NCBI GenBank assembly: GCA_023101725.1 | Contig: JALJCO010013680.1 | Coordinates: forward strand, 62,001 to 126,000 | DNA: 64,000 nt | Direction of reading: 5' to 3' | DNA from: Atherinomorus stipes | Lineage: Eukaryota; Chordata; Actinopteri; Atheriniformes; Atherinidae | Shown here: in pieces, positions 61,077-64,000 of the stretch | How positions within the stretch are numbered: the first letter of the stretch is position 1 | Layout of the letters: every line of letters starts with the position of its first letter | Translations under genes and position numbers: made by a program | Notes under the pieces: model-generated | The model's database searches: none | Told to the model about the DNA's origin: nothing | Seen by the model: only the letters and a program-made list of their open reading frames with translations

Positions 61077-61190
61077 TGATGGTTTGCTTCCATTATGACT
61101 GGTTCACTTCCTGGTACATCCTGATGACTTTTTTCTAAAGTTCGTTTTAACCCTTGATGTTAAAATATTTGTTGCAGATCATTTCTAGCC

Positions 61191-61261
61191 TTATTTTATT
61201 TTATTTTATTTTATTCTATTTTATTTTATTTTATTTTATTTTATTTTATTTTATTTTATTT
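61191..61261 (+). repeat. (TTTTA)n microsatellite
   Basis: About 14 units of ttatt/tttta with one variant (ttcta), followed by a longer degenerate T/A-rich tract to about 61400. Confidence 0.9.
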
Positions 61262-61399
61262 AGATTAGTTTTGGTTTATTTTTGGTTCATTTGATTTAAT
61301 TTAATTTAGTTGCATTTTATTTAAATGTTTTTTTTCTTTTCTTTTTTTTTTTTTATATCTAAACTATTTAATTTATTTCTTTATTTATTCTATTTACTG

Positions 61400-62320
61400 T
61401 TACTTCTGCGTTTATTTTAAAACTATTTATTAACCCTTTGGCATTTCATTCTTAGCCGGGACACTTCGGCTGTTCCTGTAGGATTGCACGGATGCCAGGG
61501 GGTGAATTATTTATTTTGTTTTATTCATTTTAAATCTATTCAATATTTATTGTATTTTATTTTATTCCAGTCCTTTTTCTTTTCTTGTTTTAACCCTTTT
61601 TTCACTGTATTATTTTTTTTTTCAACAATATTGAATAGATTTAGGCATTAAGGGGCAAAAGCTGGTTAACAATTTTAACAAGATAAAAAAAGGGACATTA
61701 TTTTCAAAGAAAATACCTTTTACAGTATATAGTATTTTGTAAATATATGATATTACATATGGCATGAATAAATTTGAAATCTCTGTTGGAGATAGATTTT
61801 TATAAACTGACTTTTAGTGCAAGTCGACTGAAATAATTTGTTTCACTGTTTTTAACTATTACTTATTGTATTGTTTTAATCATTTTATTGCATGACTGTT
61901 GTGGGTTTTATTTACTGTTTAGATTGTAAAGCACTTTGTGCAGCATTATGGTCTTAGATCATTATTTAGGATGTATTTTTCTAGAATTTTCCTAACTTTG
62001 GTTGTCATGTGATACGAAACAGAAGCTGTTTGTGTTGATACAGGAAAGTTTTATCAGACTGAGTGATCAAGGACATCAGTCTCCATTACACAACAGTCAT
62101 CCTGAATAAATAAAAGAGCCTCAGATGCTTTAAAATCTTAACAACTACGCTGGTAAAGCAGCCGACAGCTGGAAAAACCTGGTTCAGCGAGTCTGTGCTG
62201 ATAAAAGCACATCCTCCTGTCTTTCTTTCTCTTTTCTTTCTTCCCCTCCTCAGTTTGTTTGTCTTTCTTTGCTACCTCAATGGCTGTTTCGCCCCGTCTG
62301 TAAATCTTCTAAGCATCCAG
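61400..62320. other. Intergenic DNA or 3' UTR of the candidate neighbour gene
   Basis: T-rich. 61830-61950 resembles a LINE tail (tagattgtaaagcactttgt). If the exon at 62326 is real, part of this is its 3' UTR; a minus-strand AATAAA occurs near 61910. Confidence 0.4.
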
Positions 62321-62325
62321 TGTAA

Positions 62326-62593
62326 TCATCTCTTCCCCCCGTTTTCTTGTGTTTTCTGTTCGGGCTTTGATGTGGTCTGACTCTCCAGAGCGGATTTGTG
62401 CTCTTTTGTTCGGCGGAGCTGCTCTCTTTCTGCCAGACGTTTCTGGATGGCCAACTTCACATCTTCTGAAAAGTGTCTCTGGTGGTGATAATTAGCCTGG
62501 GAAGCTGAAAATCTTCTGTCTTGGAAGGCGTTTAACTCATAAAACAAATTCCTCCCAGGCTTCTTAGAGCCACGATGCTTCAAAATGAAGACG
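62326..62593 (-). CDS. Candidate 3'-terminal coding exon of an unidentified gene
   Basis: An open frame on the minus strand begins at a good acceptor (pyrimidine-rich tgtctcctctcag at 62608-62594) and runs 88 full codons to a TGA at 62326. Upstream in frame there is a stop 15 nt before 62607, so the frame needs the splice site. The peptide is basic and polar. It has a Gly/Lys-rich start (HRGSKKPGRN), a helical charged middle with AIQKRLAEREQLRR, and a Ser/Thr/Gln/Lys-rich tail ending GGKR. No transposon signature is seen in it. I do not recognise the family, and no upstream exon was found within the window. It would be the last exon of a gene lying beyond 64 kb and transcribed in the same direction as drd4. 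Confidence 0.42.
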
Positions 62594-62729
62594 CTGAGAG
62601 GAGACACACGATTGATAATGCCTCATAAATATCAGTGATAATTCTATACTTCCCCAAAAACAAGAAAAAACATAATCCAAAAGATGAGAAAATCATTGAT
62701 CAGGAAGGATGAAATGAACAGTTTAGTAA

Positions 62730-62885
62730 CACACTCACCAGCCACTTCATCAGATCTGCTTGTTAACACAAATATCTAATCAGCCAATCACACGGCAGCA
62801 ACTCATCACATCTAGTCATGCAGACAAGGTGAAGACGACTCGCTGAAGTTCAAACTGAGCATCAGGATGAGGATTTGAGACCTTT
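62730..62885 (+). repeat. Tc1-family 5' end (copy A/B family)
   Basis: caccagccacttcatcagat, aatatctaatcagccaatca, tcatgcagacaaggtgaag and tgaagttcaaactgagcatc are the 5' untranslated landmarks of this fish Tc1 family. A matching 3' terminus (ggacctgataaagtggctgg) is at about 63868. Confidence 0.65.
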
Positions 62886-63104
62886 ATTTATTTGTTTTTT
62901 AAAGTCTTATAATATCCATTACACAATCACACTCTTCTCTGTGGCTGAAATGTTAGATTTCCATGAATTTCCGTGAGTGCCAGAGTTACTGTGAGGCAGG
63001 TCTGAAGGGAAACGGGATCCAGGCCAGAACTACTCAGATGGCAAAACATGTTTGACCCAGAAATGTCCAAAATGTGCTATTTTTGGCCCAGATTTGGCCT
63101 TGAC

Positions 63105-63701
63105 TCGCATCTATCCATCCCTTTTCTTGACACTTAATCCGAGGTCGGGTCGCCGGGGGGCAGCTGTCTAAGCAGGGAAGCCAGGACTTCCCTGTCCCCG
63201 GCCAGATCTGGGGGGATCCCGAGGTGTTCCCGTAGTCCCTCCAGCCTGTCCTGGGTCTCGTACTGGTGGGGGTTTCCTCACCAGGGAGGCGTCACCAGGA
63301 GGCGTCCTGACCAGATGCCCGAGCCTCCTCATCTGGCTCCTCTCTTTATGGAGGAGCAGCGGCTCTACTTTGAGTCCCTCCCAGATGACAGAGCTCCTCC
63401 CCCTCTCTCTAAGGGGGAGGAGCTCGGTCACCCTGCAGAGGAAACTCATTTCGGCCGCTTGTACCCGCGATCTCGTTCTTTCGGTCATGACCCACAGCTC
63501 ATGGCCCACTCCTGAACAGGACCCCGGGGTACTTGGGCTGGAGCAGGACCCCATTCCCGAACTGAAGAGCACGCTCCACCCTTTTCCAGCCTTGACTTCC
63601 AGCGTATGCCTCTTTAGTGACTGATTGGAACAACTACACGACAGGATTTTTACTTTCTGGACCAGGGATGTCCACCTCTGAAGCAACAGTCTGGTAGACA
63701 T
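63105..63701 (-). pseudogene. Non-LTR retrotransposon reverse transcriptase, C-terminal part
   Basis: The minus strand, mostly open from about 63701 to 63168, reads SSGMGSCSSPSTPGSCSGVG, HELWVMTERTRSRVQAAEMS, FLCRVTELLPLRERGRSSVI and ERSQMRRLGHLVRTPPG. The WVMTER/RSRVQAAEMSFLRRV and ERSQLRWFGHL motifs mark the region after the polymerase domain in a very common fish LINE ORF. Catalytic motifs lie outside this fragment; it is 5'-truncated and inactive. Confidence 0.82.
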
Positions 63702-64000
63702 TTAAAAAGTATCGATAACAGTATCGTTTGTCCAGAGTCTTAATGGTACTTTGGTATCGTTAAGATTAGGAACTGGTACCAAATGATAGCAGAACTCTGT
63801 CCGTAGCCATAAGTGCAAAAATAGCCTGGATTCGGTCCAAACATGCTTGCTGTCTGGTTAGCAAGGTGGACCTGATAAAGTGGCTGGTGACCAAAGACTG
63901 TAAAAAAATATGGATGTAGCACCCGGTCTTGTCTGAATTGGGGAAAGTGAAGCCAGTTGGCCGTGTCCCACCGTCGCCATCTTGCCCAGAGTACATTCGC

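Overview
The window looks like teleost fish nuclear DNA, probably from a spiny-rayed fish. It is AT-rich and intron-dominated, and it is crowded with fish-type repeats: Tc1/mariner copies, hAT-like MITEs, TTAA-flanked fold-back MITEs, 3' ends of non-LTR retrotransposons and tRNA-like SINEs. There are no operons, viruses, CRISPR arrays or bacterial features.

One complete protein-coding gene can be assembled, a D4-type dopamine receptor (drd4) on the minus strand. It has four coding exons: 46299-46054, 41832-41720, 27559-26964 and 11195-10993. All three introns are GT-AG with phases 0, 2 and 1. The exons join without a stop into 385 residues carrying the class A GPCR and aminergic landmarks. 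The coding span is about 35 kb, mostly because introns 2 (about 14.2 kb) and 3 (about 15.8 kb) are filled with transposons. A CpG-rich stretch lies just upstream of the start codon. A second, unidentified gene probably ends at 62326-62593, also on the minus strand.

Layout. 1-10.9 kb (downstream of drd4): a Tc1 element with a broken transposase, a TTA-flanked element, a fold-back MITE, a Harbinger-type Myb-domain relic and a triple-nested transposon stack. 11.2-27 kb (intron 3): three fold-back MITEs, two SINEs, a 45-bp minisatellite, two Tc1 relics in opposite orientation and a hAT-like element carrying a SINE. 27.5-41.7 kb (intron 2): hAT MITEs, LINE 3' ends, a second array of the same 45-bp minisatellite and fold-back fragments. 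41.8-46 kb (intron 1): a fold-back MITE with a SINE-like insert and a hAT-like element inside Tc1-like debris. 46.5-64 kb (upstream): more TTAA and hAT MITEs, simple repeats, LINE tails and the candidate terminal exon.

The most interesting structural signal is a set of at least nine TTAA-flanked inverted-repeat elements, most with termini beginning AGG. They resemble the T2/Kolobok-type MITEs described from Xenopus. Many insertions can be confirmed inside the window because another copy of the same host repeat lacks the insert, which gives a relative order of transposition events. I did not find a convincing new enzymatic or defence system.
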